A stretch of 56,478 nucleotides of DNA from DAIQON01 sp036787835 (GTDB taxonomy: Bacteria > Patescibacteriota > Saccharimonadia > Saccharimonadales > UBA4665). The position numbers and the translations under genes are program-made. Shown here one piece after another: positions 25,773 through 34,380 of this stretch. How positions within the stretch are numbered: position 1 is the first letter of the stretch; every line of letters starts with the position of its first letter. The stretch is taken from NCBI GenBank assembly GCA_036787835.1, contig DAIQON010000006.1, forward strand, positions 1-56,478. The letters are read 5' to 3'. The notes beneath the pieces were generated by a model. The model was not told the DNA's origin. It saw only the letters and a list, made by a program, of their open reading frames with translations, and made no database searches.

Positions 25773-25808
25773 TAAGAGGACTTAAAAAATTAAGAGGACT
25801 TAAAAAAT
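25773..25808 (+). repeat. Perfect 18-bp tandem duplication in the 5' leader
   Basis: TAAGAGGACTTAAAAAAT occurs twice back to back. Each unit carries AGAGGA, so the leader has two potential ribosome sites. Confidence 0.8.
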
Positions 25809-25812
25809 AATT

Positions 25813-25833
25813 ATGAAAAAAATAAATTTATGA
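25813..25833 (+). CDS. Six-codon leader ORF (MKKINL)
   Basis: A mini-ORF whose TGA overlaps the ATG of the surface protein (ATGA). The surface protein has no close ribosome site of its own; the nearest AGAGGA is about 31 bases away. Coupling through this mini-ORF could deliver ribosomes to it. Confidence 0.4.
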   Translation: MKKINL

Positions 25834-26816
25834 AAATATTTAAAAAGGGCTCAATAGTAACCTCCGTACTGGCTATTACGCTTATGTTTGGTCTAACTGG
25901 TGTAGCCGGAGCTGCTACAGCCACGGTAAATCTTGGAACAGCTGCCCCCTTCGCAGTTTTAGCTGGCTCTGAGGTTACGGACGTTCCTACCTCCGTTATT
26001 ACCGGGAATCTAGGCTTAGACCCCGCTAGTGGCTCTTTTATTACGGGATTAACATGCGCTGAAGTAACAGGGACAATATACGACAATGATGGTGGTTATA
26101 CGGGCAATCCTTCTGGTACTACGTGTCGGACGACTAACTCCGGTGTACTGACAACAGCTAAAAGCGATTTGACAACCGCCTATACCGACGCCTCTGGACG
26201 AACTGGGGCTACTGTACTTACCGGTTCCGACAATCAACTTGGCGGGAAAACTATAACCCCTGGCGTATATTCGTTCAGCCACGCCAGTACTGCTAACCTG
26301 ACAGCTGCGAGTCCATTGACGCTCAGTGGTAACGGAGTCTTCATTTTTCAAGCCACGTCCGACCTTATTACGGCATCAGCTAGCCATGTTAACTTGATCA
26401 ACGGTGCTCAGGCTTGTAACGTCTTTTGGGCAGTTCCTAGTTCTGCTTCTGCTCTCGGAGCGAATTCCTATTTTGTGGGAACCATCATGGCCTATTCATC
26501 CATTAATCTCTTAACTGGTGCCAATGTGCAGGGAAGGGTGCTAGCAGAGACTGCTGCAGTCACCTTACAAAGTAATACAATTACCGTGCCTACGTCGTGC
26601 GCAGCAACAACATATTCTGGCGGTGCTTCTGTCACTACAACTGCTACCACTACCACTGCTGCTACCACTACCACTGCTGCTACTCCAACCGCGCCAAATA
26701 CCGGCTTCGGAGTACATACAACTAATGCTTGGCAAGCCTTTGCTACAGCTGCTCTGGGAGCTATAGTTCTTCTCGCTCTAGCCTTCTTAATTCGAAAAAC
26801 TCCAAAAAAACAATAA
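25830..26816 (+). CDS. Ice-binding-like (DUF3494) surface protein with PNTG anchor
   Basis: This 328-residue exported protein has a signal peptide (residues 1-28, ending GAATA). A DUF3494-type beta-solenoid follows from about residue 30 (LGTAAPFAVLAGSEVTD, then LDPASGS, TPGVYSF and GNGVFIFQ). Next come a Thr/Ala linker with TTTTAATTTTAAT repeats, an APNTG motif, a TM helix and the basic tail RKTPKKQ. This is the layout of a sortase-anchored protein with a variant motif, and a sortase gene follows within 100 bases. Despite the family name it may be an adhesin rather than an antifreeze protein. Confidence 0.88.
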   Translation: MKIFKKGSIVTSVLAITLMFGLTGVAGAATATVNLGTAAPFAVLAGSEVTDVPTSVITGNLGLDPASGSFITGLTCAEVTGTIYDNDGGYTGNPSGTTCRTTNSGVLTTAKSDLTTAYTDASGRTGATVLTGSDNQLGGKTITPGVYSFSHASTANLTAASPLTLSGNGVFIFQATSDLITASASHVNLINGAQACNVFWAVPSSASALGANSYFVGTIMAYSSINLLTGANVQGRVLAETAAVTLQSNTITVPTSCAATTYSGGASVTTTATTTTAATTTTAATPTAPNTGFGVHTTNAWQAFATAALGAIVLLALAFLIRKTPKKQ

Positions 26817-26909
26817 TCACCGGATTAAAGTGTTTTTTGTAATCATAGTCGCCCAAGATAGGTATTTACTGGGATGTTGTTACAAGCCTAGAGAGGGAGA
26901 TGTTAAACG

Positions 26910-27632
26910 ATGAGCGTATATAAATTAAATAAGAAGCTAACATCTACATTAGTCTCAAATATCTTGATAGGCATAGCTATCGCTTTACTGATAACAGGGT
27001 TAGGCGTGAGTTTACTGGATTGGCGATCTAACCTAAAAGCAGACCAACATGCCGCTAAACTTGTCAATGCCGCCAATCATAGCACAAAACCCGCTGTACC
27101 TAGCGACATAACTCAACCTGACACCGTTCCCAGCACAATACAACCTTCAACAAATGATCTAGCTAATTACATTGTTGCTCCAAACTTACCACGCTATTTG
27201 ATAATTCAAAAACTTGGCGTCGACGCAAGAGTCTTATCAGTTGGCGTAAACGCTCAAGGAGCATTGGAGACACCTGATAATGTTTTCGATACAGCCTGGT
27301 ACAACGGATCATCCCAACCAGGCCAACCAGGAACTATGTTAATTGACGGTCATATTTCTAGCTGGACTACGCATGGTGTATTTTATGGACTGAATACGCT
27401 CAAACCAGGCGATACTATAGAGTTACAGCGCGGTGATGGTACCATGTTCACTTATAAAGTTGTGAAAACCCAAGTATATAATGCTAGTAACGTCGACATG
27501 ACTACCGCTATGACGCCGATTAATCCCAGTGTGCCTGGTCTCAATCTCATTAGTTGCACTGGTGACGTTATTGCCGGCAGTAGCGAATTCAATGAGCGAA
27601 TAATTGTTTTTGCAGAATATGCTAGTAATTAA
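26910..27632 (+). CDS. Sortase (class E/F-like)
   Basis: This 240-residue transpeptidase has an N-terminal TM anchor (about 12-36), a Ser/Thr/Pro linker and a sortase domain from about residue 95. The catalytic residues are visible: His148 in IDGHISS, Cys216 in LISCTGD and Arg230 in NERIIVFA. GGGAG lies before the ATG. It follows the PNTG surface protein in the same direction, so it is probably the dedicated sortase for it. Confidence 0.92.
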   Translation: MSVYKLNKKLTSTLVSNILIGIAIALLITGLGVSLLDWRSNLKADQHAAKLVNAANHSTKPAVPSDITQPDTVPSTIQPSTNDLANYIVAPNLPRYLIIQKLGVDARVLSVGVNAQGALETPDNVFDTAWYNGSSQPGQPGTMLIDGHISSWTTHGVFYGLNTLKPGDTIELQRGDGTMFTYKVVKTQVYNASNVDMTTAMTPINPSVPGLNLISCTGDVIAGSSEFNERIIVFAEYASN

Positions 27633-27683
27633 GTAGATACAAAAGGCAAAAGCAGCCAACAGACAAACAGCCAAATCTAAATC

Positions 27684-28382
27684 TTACTGCTGATCAGCTT
27701 TGGCCGCGTCTAGAAGCGTTTGACCACCGCGCTCTTTCCAGCGGTCAAAAGTAGGGCTAGCTTGGGCGTGGATTTCACGCCACATATTGAAGGCGTCGCG
27801 CGAGTAGACGATTGTCTGCGTGTCTGTCAGTCCAGTTCCTGCCTCAATGCTGTTGGGTGCGCCGGGGCCACCATTGTAACCGGCTGCTACCAGCTCGGTG
27901 GGGTAGGTCCAGCTAGGACCTTGGTTGGCTGTACCAAACTGATCACGCAGCCATGCCAGGTAGGCTACCCCGAACTCAATATTAGTCTTAGGATCTTTAA
28001 GGTTATACCAAGTGGTTGGTCCGCTTTTCAGTAAACTCTTGGCTATGGTTTGGGCAGTCGGTGAAGTAACTTGCATCAAACCAACGGCGTTGTCTCCACT
28101 TACGGCCTGGGCATCACCACCAGACTCCATGGTCATAATAATTGCAACGAAATTGGGGTCGATATCGTATTGCTTGGAGATTGGATCAATCAGGCTTGAC
28201 CAATGCTTGACAGTCGATGGAATCCACGGACTATTGATGCCCGTCGACTGATATGGGATTGGCGTTCTCGCATTGTAGACAAGGCTGACGATTTCGATAC
28301 ATCCAAGTGCTACAACTGCCCCGACGGCTAGCATCAACCAGTCACGTCGCTTTGGCCATCGTATGCTCCGTTTACGTCTCAT
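27684..28382 (-). CDS. SLT-type lytic transglycosylase
   Basis: A membrane-anchored muramidase-like enzyme: N-terminal Arg-rich signal anchor (to about residue 40), then a Slt domain with the catalytic Glu in IMTMESGGDAQAVS, the GLMQVTSPTA motif and VAAGYNGGPGA. It cleaves peptidoglycan glycan strands, here probably for cell-wall remodelling or host contact. TATGAT six bases before the ATG at 28382 decides that start over the GTG at 28388. Confidence 0.92.
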   Translation of the reverse strand: MRRKRSIRWPKRRDWLMLAVGAVVALGCIEIVSLVYNARTPIPYQSTGINSPWIPSTVKHWSSLIDPISKQYDIDPNFVAIIMTMESGGDAQAVSGDNAVGLMQVTSPTAQTIAKSLLKSGPTTWYNLKDPKTNIEFGVAYLAWLRDQFGTANQGPSWTYPTELVAAGYNGGPGAPNSIEAGTGLTDTQTIVYSRDAFNMWREIHAQASPTFDRWKERGGQTLLDAAKADQQ

Positions 28383-28464
28383 AGCCACATCATAACAAAT
28401 CCAGGCAGCTTAGTATGTGAGCTATTAAATATTAAGAAGCAGACCCAAGGACCGAACAAGATAG

Positions 28465-29418
28465 TTAAGCTTGCGTCGTCGCTATTTCTCTAACTTTTGG
28501 CTCAAACAGATATTTACCCAGTTCGTAAGTTAAACATCCTGAAGAGCCTGCTCTTTCTAACACTGGCCTCAAAACCATCTGGAGTCTAAGTCGTAGGCCA
28601 TTACTTATAGCATCTTGATCGTAGGGTAAAACTAGTCCAAAACCATCAGAATAAGCCGCGCTAATATCGGGATAATCTTCTTCAAATACATCACTATCAA
28701 TACCTTCAAAAACAATATTTGCATGTGTATCAGTCCTTAGATCTACCTGCTGATAAAAAGTGCTTTCTGCGATTTGTAGTCGTAGTTCAGCTAGTGACGG
28801 AGTTATGATCGGTATGCCATGTCGATGTAATAGTTGTACTATCTTTGGACCCGGTTCTTCCTGTAAGGCTGAGTTAAAGGTTTCGGTTACTGCCGCAGTG
28901 GTATTAGGGTCTATGTTGTGATTGGCAATGTCGGCTCTAACCACGTGTACCCTGTCAGATAACACAAAGTGACCAACAATTTCTCTTGCTGCGTCAGCAG
29001 CTTCCTGGTTTATTTCAATTGCGCTAACTTCTGCATGAGGATGATACATGGCTGCTGCGAGTGCAAGAACTGGAAACGGTCCACAACCAACGTCAATGAC
29101 AGCTGATTGTTCTGGCCAGCGCTTTATTGCAGCGGTAAACCCCCGTAACCTTTCATTATCTTTGAGAAGCCTTAGGCTCGTTGAGGTCGTTAGCTTGCCG
29201 TGGGAAGTCGGGGTATCATTTCTGGGTTCTTCAGGAGGACTAATATCAGGTATGCCTACTAAATCACTGGTTAAACAGTAGGCCGTGTTACCAGCTCTTT
29301 TGTCTCCTTCTAGTATTCCTTCAACTATAGCGCCTAGCATTAACTGCTTTTCGTGTGATGTGGCCGAGTATAAGCTTTCGGCATCGTAATATATAGAATA
29401 GCCTAACGGGTGTAACAT
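28465..29418 (-). CDS. SAM-dependent methyltransferase-like protein
   Basis: This 317-residue protein has a central Rossmann methyltransferase core. Motif I is AVIDVGCGPFPVLALAAAMY, the acidic cofactor residue is in VSAIEINQEA, and then VHVVRADIANHN. The N-terminal 90 residues and C-terminal region do not match a family I know. The Gln-Glu-Glu-Pro-Gly-Pro loop after the core recalls PRMT-like enzymes, but only weakly. TATTAT lies six bases before the ATG. Substrate unknown. Confidence 0.75.
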   Translation of the reverse strand: MLHPLGYSIYYDAESLYSATSHEKQLMLGAIVEGILEGDKRAGNTAYCLTSDLVGIPDISPPEEPRNDTPTSHGKLTTSTSLRLLKDNERLRGFTAAIKRWPEQSAVIDVGCGPFPVLALAAAMYHPHAEVSAIEINQEAADAAREIVGHFVLSDRVHVVRADIANHNIDPNTTAAVTETFNSALQEEPGPKIVQLLHRHGIPIITPSLAELRLQIAESTFYQQVDLRTDTHANIVFEGIDSDVFEEDYPDISAAYSDGFGLVLPYDQDAISNGLRLRLQMVLRPVLERAGSSGCLTYELGKYLFEPKVREIATTQA

Positions 29419-29456
29419 CTCGATATAATAACATCTAACACGTATTTTACAAGACG

Positions 29457-29520
29457 TGGATGGGGATATTGGACGGAGTCGATACTTTTTAGATAAGAAA
29501 AGTTTGGTTAATTATTTTAT
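29457..29520 (-). repeat. tRNA-3'-end-like repeat with conserved tail
   Basis: The copy begins TGGATGGGGATATTGGACGG and is followed by GATAAGAAAAGTTTGGTTAA (29491-29510), as in the 20889 and 21693 copies. The plus frame reads GDIGRSRYFLDKKSLVNY. It lies about 60 bases after the stop of the minus-strand gene at 29544. Confidence 0.65.
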
Positions 29521-29543
29521 AGCTTAAGTCTTTGTCATCAAAA

Positions 29544-31430
29544 CTAACTCTGTGTTGGCTGTAGGGCATAAAAAGCCGAGCCTTTATAGCCGGTGCTACC
29601 AAGTGACTTGTCAGCAGAACGGTCTTTGTCGGCTTTTTGGTGATTCATATCTGCAGGAGTATAGGAAAATGGGATTCCTCTTCTACGCGCTTCATGTAGC
29701 GTAACTGCTGTATTGTCACCACCCCCGAAAGCATGGATTTCATCACTAACCGATAAAAATACCCCTGTAGTATCAACTAGCTTGTCGCTGCCAGCTACAT
29801 AGCCTCCCCAGCTTTCATCATTTACAATGAATATATGGTCGACGTCTTCAGAGAAGCGGCCACTGTATGTAAGTGCCAAAGTAGAAACAACCCCTAATGT
29901 CGTAAAGCCAAGCTCTTTCGCGACTCTATAGGCAGCACCTATTCCTTCTTCTGTTGCTCCAATGTTTATCGCAGTAGTTTCAGGATCAAAAGCTTGAATC
30001 CTCTCACGTACCTGCTCGAGTACTTGGGCTGGGTCTTCATAGCCTAGGTAAGAGAAACCAAAAAGGGTAACTACTTTTTTACCGAGACCTTTAATCTGCT
30101 CAATAATCTCAGTAGCAGGTAGTGGTTCAGTGGCATGAGGCAACTTTTCAGCCTCAGACTCGACGACTCCCTGGTAGATAAACTTTTCTTCTGAACCTTC
30201 TCGTGAGCGTATTAGGTCTAGTAAGTATTCATCGCTAGGACCATCATCATAGTCTAATGCATCAAAGATCTCATGTACTGCTTTAAGTAGATATTCTGCA
30301 GTTCTATACTTAACATGCGTAACCGTTTCGCTAGGGGAGGCAGGGTCGTCGTAGAAGCCAAAATTAAGCTTATTGTAGACATTCGCCAGCAGAGCAAGAG
30401 CACGGTCATGAAAGTATCGTATAGTAATTGGCTTGCCAGCAGATGTGTCCATTGTAGATATACCGCTTTGGAGGTTGCCTGTAGGAGTACGAAGTTTTTC
30501 AGTGTCGGCAGCAGAACTGGGTCGTTCACCGTTCGTCACCATATGTTCAAATGGTTGCGGAATTGCTTCTCTCAAAATATCAGACAGTATAGAGTCTCTT
30601 TCGGCAGTAAGCGCCGACTCATGCAAAATTTCGTAAAGAATTACAATGGTAAGACTACGGACTGCTTTATCAGCTTCGAGAGCATCATCAGGTAGTTCTT
30701 CAGTCAAAGGCATCAAGTTTTCGGTAATAAAGTCATCCATCGATGCGTAGAGCTCTAGTTTTTCTTCTTTAGTGTTCGCATTATGTCTTTTTGCACTCAA
30801 TTTTAAGTATCCATCCATGCGTCGTTCGTGGTTGATGTCGTGGTACCAAAAATCTACGGGGGTCTGTTGATGACGATCAACTCTAAGAATGCTACCGGCT
30901 ACGCCAATAAAGCCAATTGGTACTGCTCGTGTACGAATAAAATCAACATACGATATATTCTCCGCTGTCGGTATAAGTACGGTATCTGGATCAGCCATCA
31001 GTGAGTGACGATGGTAAGCATATCGATCAAAGTGATACAAAGGAACTGCCTTACTTTCGGGCGCAAGCCGGCTAGTTTTATCTAGTAACCTAAGAGCCGA
31101 CTCAATTGCATCGATCGTAGGTCGATAAGGATACGGTGCCTCAAACGGTCTACCATATGGATATAGTCCTTCGTCGTCAAAATCGAACGTCAGGTTTATA
31201 TGAGCTAAAAAGGTATCTACTTCTTTTTGCTCAAGCTCGAGGTCTGGGTGATCTGCAAGAACAGATCTATGTTGAGCCGAGATGAGTTCACTAGAAACAT
31301 AATCTACAGCCGGGCCGAATTCTGGAAATGGAGCATTTGGGCCGAATTGATCAAGACGATTCCTTAGTGCCTCATATGCACCTACCGGATCCTCTAGGAT
31401 TCTATCAAACGTTTGAACTGTCTCTATCAT
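29544..31430 (-). CDS. Large protein with C-terminal SLOG-like nucleotide domain
   Basis: The ATG at 31430 (MIETVQTFDRILED) has TATAAT six bases upstream, so this start is preferred to 31436. The 628-residue product has an unknown N-terminal region of about 430 residues with a histidine-rich stretch VDFWYHDINHERRM. A C-terminal Rossmann-like domain follows: KKVVTLFGFSYLGYED, IGATEEGIGAAYRVAKELGF, FIVNDESWGGYV and FGGGDNTAVTLHEARRRG. The last part resembles SLOG/LOG-type nucleotide-binding domains, which sense or cleave nucleotide signals in some defence systems. The function here is unproven. Confidence 0.65.
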   Translation of the reverse strand: MIETVQTFDRILEDPVGAYEALRNRLDQFGPNAPFPEFGPAVDYVSSELISAQHRSVLADHPDLELEQKEVDTFLAHINLTFDFDDEGLYPYGRPFEAPYPYRPTIDAIESALRLLDKTSRLAPESKAVPLYHFDRYAYHRHSLMADPDTVLIPTAENISYVDFIRTRAVPIGFIGVAGSILRVDRHQQTPVDFWYHDINHERRMDGYLKLSAKRHNANTKEEKLELYASMDDFITENLMPLTEELPDDALEADKAVRSLTIVILYEILHESALTAERDSILSDILREAIPQPFEHMVTNGERPSSAADTEKLRTPTGNLQSGISTMDTSAGKPITIRYFHDRALALLANVYNKLNFGFYDDPASPSETVTHVKYRTAEYLLKAVHEIFDALDYDDGPSDEYLLDLIRSREGSEEKFIYQGVVESEAEKLPHATEPLPATEIIEQIKGLGKKVVTLFGFSYLGYEDPAQVLEQVRERIQAFDPETTAINIGATEEGIGAAYRVAKELGFTTLGVVSTLALTYSGRFSEDVDHIFIVNDESWGGYVAGSDKLVDTTGVFLSVSDEIHAFGGGDNTAVTLHEARRRGIPFSYTPADMNHQKADKDRSADKSLGSTGYKGSAFYALQPTQS

Positions 31431-31500
31431 TAACATATTATAACATATCTACACTCTGTATAAAAGATATACTAGTGGCAAGTCGCTAGACTTAATTGAA

Positions 31501-31851
31501 TTAATATTGAGAATCTGCAAACTTGAAGAGACCTGAATATTGACTCCAAGTTACGCCTGACATTAAAGGCAATAATTCACCGACATCTCTAGCTGAATTA
31601 AGACAGTTTATCTGGTCGATCACACCGTTATAAGTATCCTCAAATTCTGTTCCCTCTAAAATTAATGAAGTTGTCGCCAAATTTCGATTGAGCCGTCTTA
31701 TTGCACTTGCTAAACCGGATAATATCAAAGGGCTATTACTATCGGGATGTGTAGTTAAGTCGATTGCTTTTAACCATTCGTCAGAAATCAAATCTCCAGC
31801 TTGCGTAATGGGTCGCTCAAGGCGTCTTCTTACTCCGTCTACTTCAATCAT
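31501..31851 (-). CDS. Hypothetical protein, 116 aa
   Basis: The start is the ATG at 31851 (MIEVDGVRRRLERP). Upstream lies a perfect TTGACA, a 17-base spacer and TATTGT, with the -10 box seven bases before this ATG. The longer TTG start at 31887 would use the -35 box itself as a codon, so it is unlikely. Soluble and helical; unknown function. Confidence 0.65.
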   Translation of the reverse strand: MIEVDGVRRRLERPITQAGDLISDEWLKAIDLTTHPDSNSPLILSGLASAIRRLNRNLATTSLILEGTEFEDTYNGVIDQINCLNSARDVGELLPLMSGVTWSQYSGLFKFADSQY

Positions 31852-31857
31852 ATCAAG

Positions 31858-31887
31858 CACAATATAACCAATGTGAGGAGATGTCAA
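31858..31887 (-). promoter_or_regulatory. Consensus promoter giving a leaderless mRNA
   Basis: On the minus strand: TTGACA, 17 bases, TATTGT, then seven bases to the ATG at 31851. It is one of the best -35/-10 matches in the window and sets the start of the gene. Confidence 0.65.
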
Positions 31888-31944
31888 ATACTGTCTAGCA
31901 TCTATATTGCATGTATGCGGACCTTATTGGCATATAATAAAGTA

Positions 31945-32124
31945 ATGATAAAAAAATACCCTTATTGGATTTATGTCGTAGGTGTTTTCGTAGCCTGGGC
32001 AATAGTACTGCTCGTAGTGAGGAACTATATTAGTAGTAGCAGATTCGATAACGTTCTTGTTTTCTGTTCCGGTTTCTTGCTTGGTGTTTTGGCTGCTAGT
32101 CTTGCGCGTAAGGTTTTCAAGTAG
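31945..32124 (+). CDS. Small two-TM membrane protein, 59 aa
   Basis: Start at MIKKYPYWIYVVGVF, because TATAAT (31933-31938) lies six bases before this ATG; a longer upstream frame has no support. Two hydrophobic helices with a short polar loop and a basic end (ARKVFK). It is followed after five bases by another two-TM gene. Function unknown. Confidence 0.65.
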   Translation: MIKKYPYWIYVVGVFVAWAIVLLVVRNYISSSRFDNVLVFCSGFLLGVLAASLARKVFK

Positions 32125-32129
32125 TCAAG

Positions 32130-32297
32130 ATGGGAAGAAATGCAGTCCTTGTATTTTACGCAGTACTGATGGTAGCTAGTATAGTTGCCGTGGATCTTCT
32201 TTTCTTCAGACATCGGTTCCGTGAACGGTTAATAGCTAATATATCGATTGTGACAGTGTTTCTTGTCTTTTACTTAATATTTCTGAGGCGTAAATAG
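32130..32297 (+). CDS. Small two-TM membrane protein, 55 aa
   Basis: Starts MGRNAVLVFYAVLMVAS, with helices at about 5-25 and 36-51 separated by a charged RHRFRERL loop and ending FLRRK. It follows the previous small membrane protein by five bases, so the two are probably co-translated. Function unknown. Confidence 0.65.
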   Translation: MGRNAVLVFYAVLMVASIVAVDLLFFRHRFRERLIANISIVTVFLVFYLIFLRRK

Positions 32298-32351
32298 CTA
32301 GTAGTAGAGAGAGAAACCAGATCCATCTTCAAGAAATGTCGTATAGCCCGA

Positions 32352-32564
32352 TTGCTTCTTCACGAGCTTTTGCTACTCGAATCAGATCTCCCTTTGTTAT
32401 ATAGAGAGGTAGTGGACTCATTCCAACTTTCCAGAACGCAAGATCGATACCTTGAAGAAACCAATTGGTGGGATGATACTTTTTGGGGTAAAAACCTTGC
32501 CGGGGAAGGCGATAATAACCTTGAAAAAATGATAATGGTGATTCGAGCTAGTCTAGTTGAATGA
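32352..32564 (+). pseudogene. C-terminal remnant of a NADAR/YbiA-like protein
   Basis: The frame reads SRTQDRYLEETNWWDDTFWG, then NNLEKMIMVIRASL, closely like the NADAR C terminus (LIE.N.WGD.FWG....GENRLGKLLMEIR). The N-terminal catalytic half is absent and no ribosome site precedes the TTG. NADAR proteins act on riboflavin intermediates or ADP-ribose. This copy is dead. Confidence 0.55.
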
Positions 32565-32643
32565 AATGCTAAGATGCATTAATTCGTACAGACATAGCTT
32601 GATAAGCTGAGATATAATATATATATGACTTTGTAAGTAAATT

Positions 32644-32904
32644 ATGAAGGAGGATGATATGCCTGAGAAGAATCCTTATGCTGGGCTACCAGATGTGCCG
32701 AAAATGACTGTTAGCAGCACAAGCTTTAATGACAAAGCACACATACCAGCTCAATATACCTCTGGACGAATGGGGATGCCTGGCGGTAAAGACCTCTCGC
32801 CACAACTCTCCTGGAGTGGTGCCCCGAAAAATTCAAAAAGCTTCGCTATTACCTGCTTTGATCCAGATGCACCAACTGGTTCTGGCTGGTGGCATTGGGC
32901 CTAG
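32644..32904 (+). pseudogene. Truncated PEBP (YbhB/YbcL) family gene
   Basis: The N-terminal half of a phosphatidylethanolamine-binding-like protein is intact (MPEKNPYAGLPDVPKM, LSPQLSWSGAPKNSKSF, DPDAPTGSGWWHW). It stops directly after WWHWA, where family members continue for 80-100 residues. A good AAGGAGG ribosome site is retained, so a short product may still be made. A second unrelated C-terminal fragment follows. Confidence 0.75.
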
Positions 32905-33077
32905 ATATAGGGCATAGGGACAAGCCAGAGCTTCCTAGGCTGATATCCGTAATGGGCAGAGCTATAGATGCAGGTTTCGTGAGACAGCTCTTTCAAGATT
33001 CAGCTACTGAGGCAGTATTACCTTACTTTGATCAAATAGTTGGTGAATTGCCTGTATTAGAACCTACCGCTTCATAG
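32889..33077 (+). pseudogene. C-terminal fragment of an unknown gene
   Basis: Frame ending in VLPYFDQIVGELPVLEPTAS, without ribosome site or convincing start, fused to the truncated PEBP gene. Near-identical wording (FDKLVGELPALEARKQ) occurs at about 33956-34010 after the lipoprotein gene, so a tail module has been duplicated here. Confidence 0.4.
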
Positions 33078-33216
33078 CTAAGACTAGTCTAGTTGATGAC
33101 ATTTGATATTGGTAGGCACAGAAGACGTCTACTACAGACGAAGCTGAAGTAGCGCCAAAAATTGACTAAAATCAGTAATTATGCTAATGTATAGATATAT
33201 TTTAGAGGATTAATTT

Positions 33217-33954
33217 GTGAGCAAATTTGAAAGAGTTAAGAAAGTCTTGGACCATACTAAAGAAGCTTTGGCTTTTACGCTAGCCTTAGGTGTAGGTGGT
33301 ACCGCAGTTGCTGCTTGCGGTAGTGGTGAGTCACACCTAACTCAATTACCTAGTGTAGTTGCTGCACCCAGTATAACTGGCTTTGCTAAGGCCGTTGAGG
33401 GACAACACCAAGACTGGAGAAATGATGGTGCTCAGCCTTCTGCTGGCGAAACAACGGTAAGAACTCTGCCCAGCGGCCAAGAAGTCTCTATCGCAATCTT
33501 TGCTGGGGTGAACAAAGAAGTCCACTTAGAGAAGAGGCCATTTAACCCATCAGACATTTCACAGATTGATATAGATGTATATCCTAAGGGCACCAACACA
33601 AATCCAAATGCAGGCGCAGAGCCACAACGGGGATATATCATTCAAAAAGGTACTTACAATAAACATGGGGTATATAATCCAAATGGCGTGTCAACTGAAG
33701 CTTTTTATTCTCAAGTTGAAGTACCTACTTATTTAAGCGGTAAGTCTCAAGATGGCGATGTAGTAGAAACGACAAACTATACGATACAAGCATGGCCTAG
33801 TGGTCATGGTAGCGAGTTCACAAGCAACAACACACAGAGAGCAAAAGTAGTGCTCAACAAGGTTGAACAGCAGGCACTAGCAGTTGTTCACGCAGCCAGC
33901 ATAGACCAAGATCTCCCTGCGCTTCCTAATCTTTATCTCGACCTCGAAACCTAA
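33217..33954 (+). CDS. Putative lipoprotein, 245 aa
   Basis: GTG start with AGAGGA upstream. A basic N terminus and hydrophobic stretch (LAFTLALGVGGTAVAACGSG) end in a lipobox-like VAAC, so Cys34 is the likely lipidation site. The mature part is polar and beta-rich with no family recognised. It lies between decayed gene fragments but is itself intact. Confidence 0.65.
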   Translation: MSKFERVKKVLDHTKEALAFTLALGVGGTAVAACGSGESHLTQLPSVVAAPSITGFAKAVEGQHQDWRNDGAQPSAGETTVRTLPSGQEVSIAIFAGVNKEVHLEKRPFNPSDISQIDIDVYPKGTNTNPNAGAEPQRGYIIQKGTYNKHGVYNPNGVSTEAFYSQVEVPTYLSGKSQDGDVVETTNYTIQAWPSGHGSEFTSNNTQRAKVVLNKVEQQALAVVHAASIDQDLPALPNLYLDLET

Positions 33955-33993
33955 CTTTGATAAGCTAGTTGGCGAGTTACCAGCACTAGAAGC

Positions 33994-34380
33994 TAGGAAG
34001 CAAGATCAAAGAATTCCATAACTCTCTCGACCGGACTTTCTATAGTCCTACCAGTTTTTTCCTCAAATATAGACAATCGTTCTGGTAGTTTTTGTCTTGC
34101 TTCTGCTAGATTTTTATTAGTTTAAGCAAAAGTAGCCGAGACCTTTACGTGCAAATTACCGGATACACCAACCTTATCTTCTAGTGCTTTCGCAAGTGCA
34201 CGAGCCTGTACTATATTACGAGCCAAGGATAAAGTCGTTTGGCCTATATACCATGGATGCCCCTTATCTCTTGAATAATTGTTTTCATACCATTCAGTTG
34301 CATCGCCGTATTATCTAAAAACAGCTGAAGTTAAGCCATTATTTACATCTGATACTGCATTAAAAATTGGAGCATTTGGA
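33994..34380 (-). pseudogene. Unknown gene with two in-frame stops
   Basis: One minus-strand frame reads PNAPIFNAVSDVNNGL, stop, YGDATEWYENNYSRDKGHP onward to HVKVSATFA, stop, TNKNLAEARQKLPERLSIF and ends near VMEFFDLAS. The segments between stops look like real protein, so this is a decayed gene. It seems to be cut at its upstream end by the recombinase-like fragment on the other strand. Family unknown. Confidence 0.5.

Noticed and set aside
30315..30695. 126-codon plus-strand ORF inside the SLOG-like gene
   Set aside because: It is antisense to a well-formed 628-residue gene and has no start signals.
31852..31887. TTG start extending the 31501 gene
   Set aside because: The TTG is the first three bases of a perfect TTGACA -35 box, so it is promoter rather than coding.
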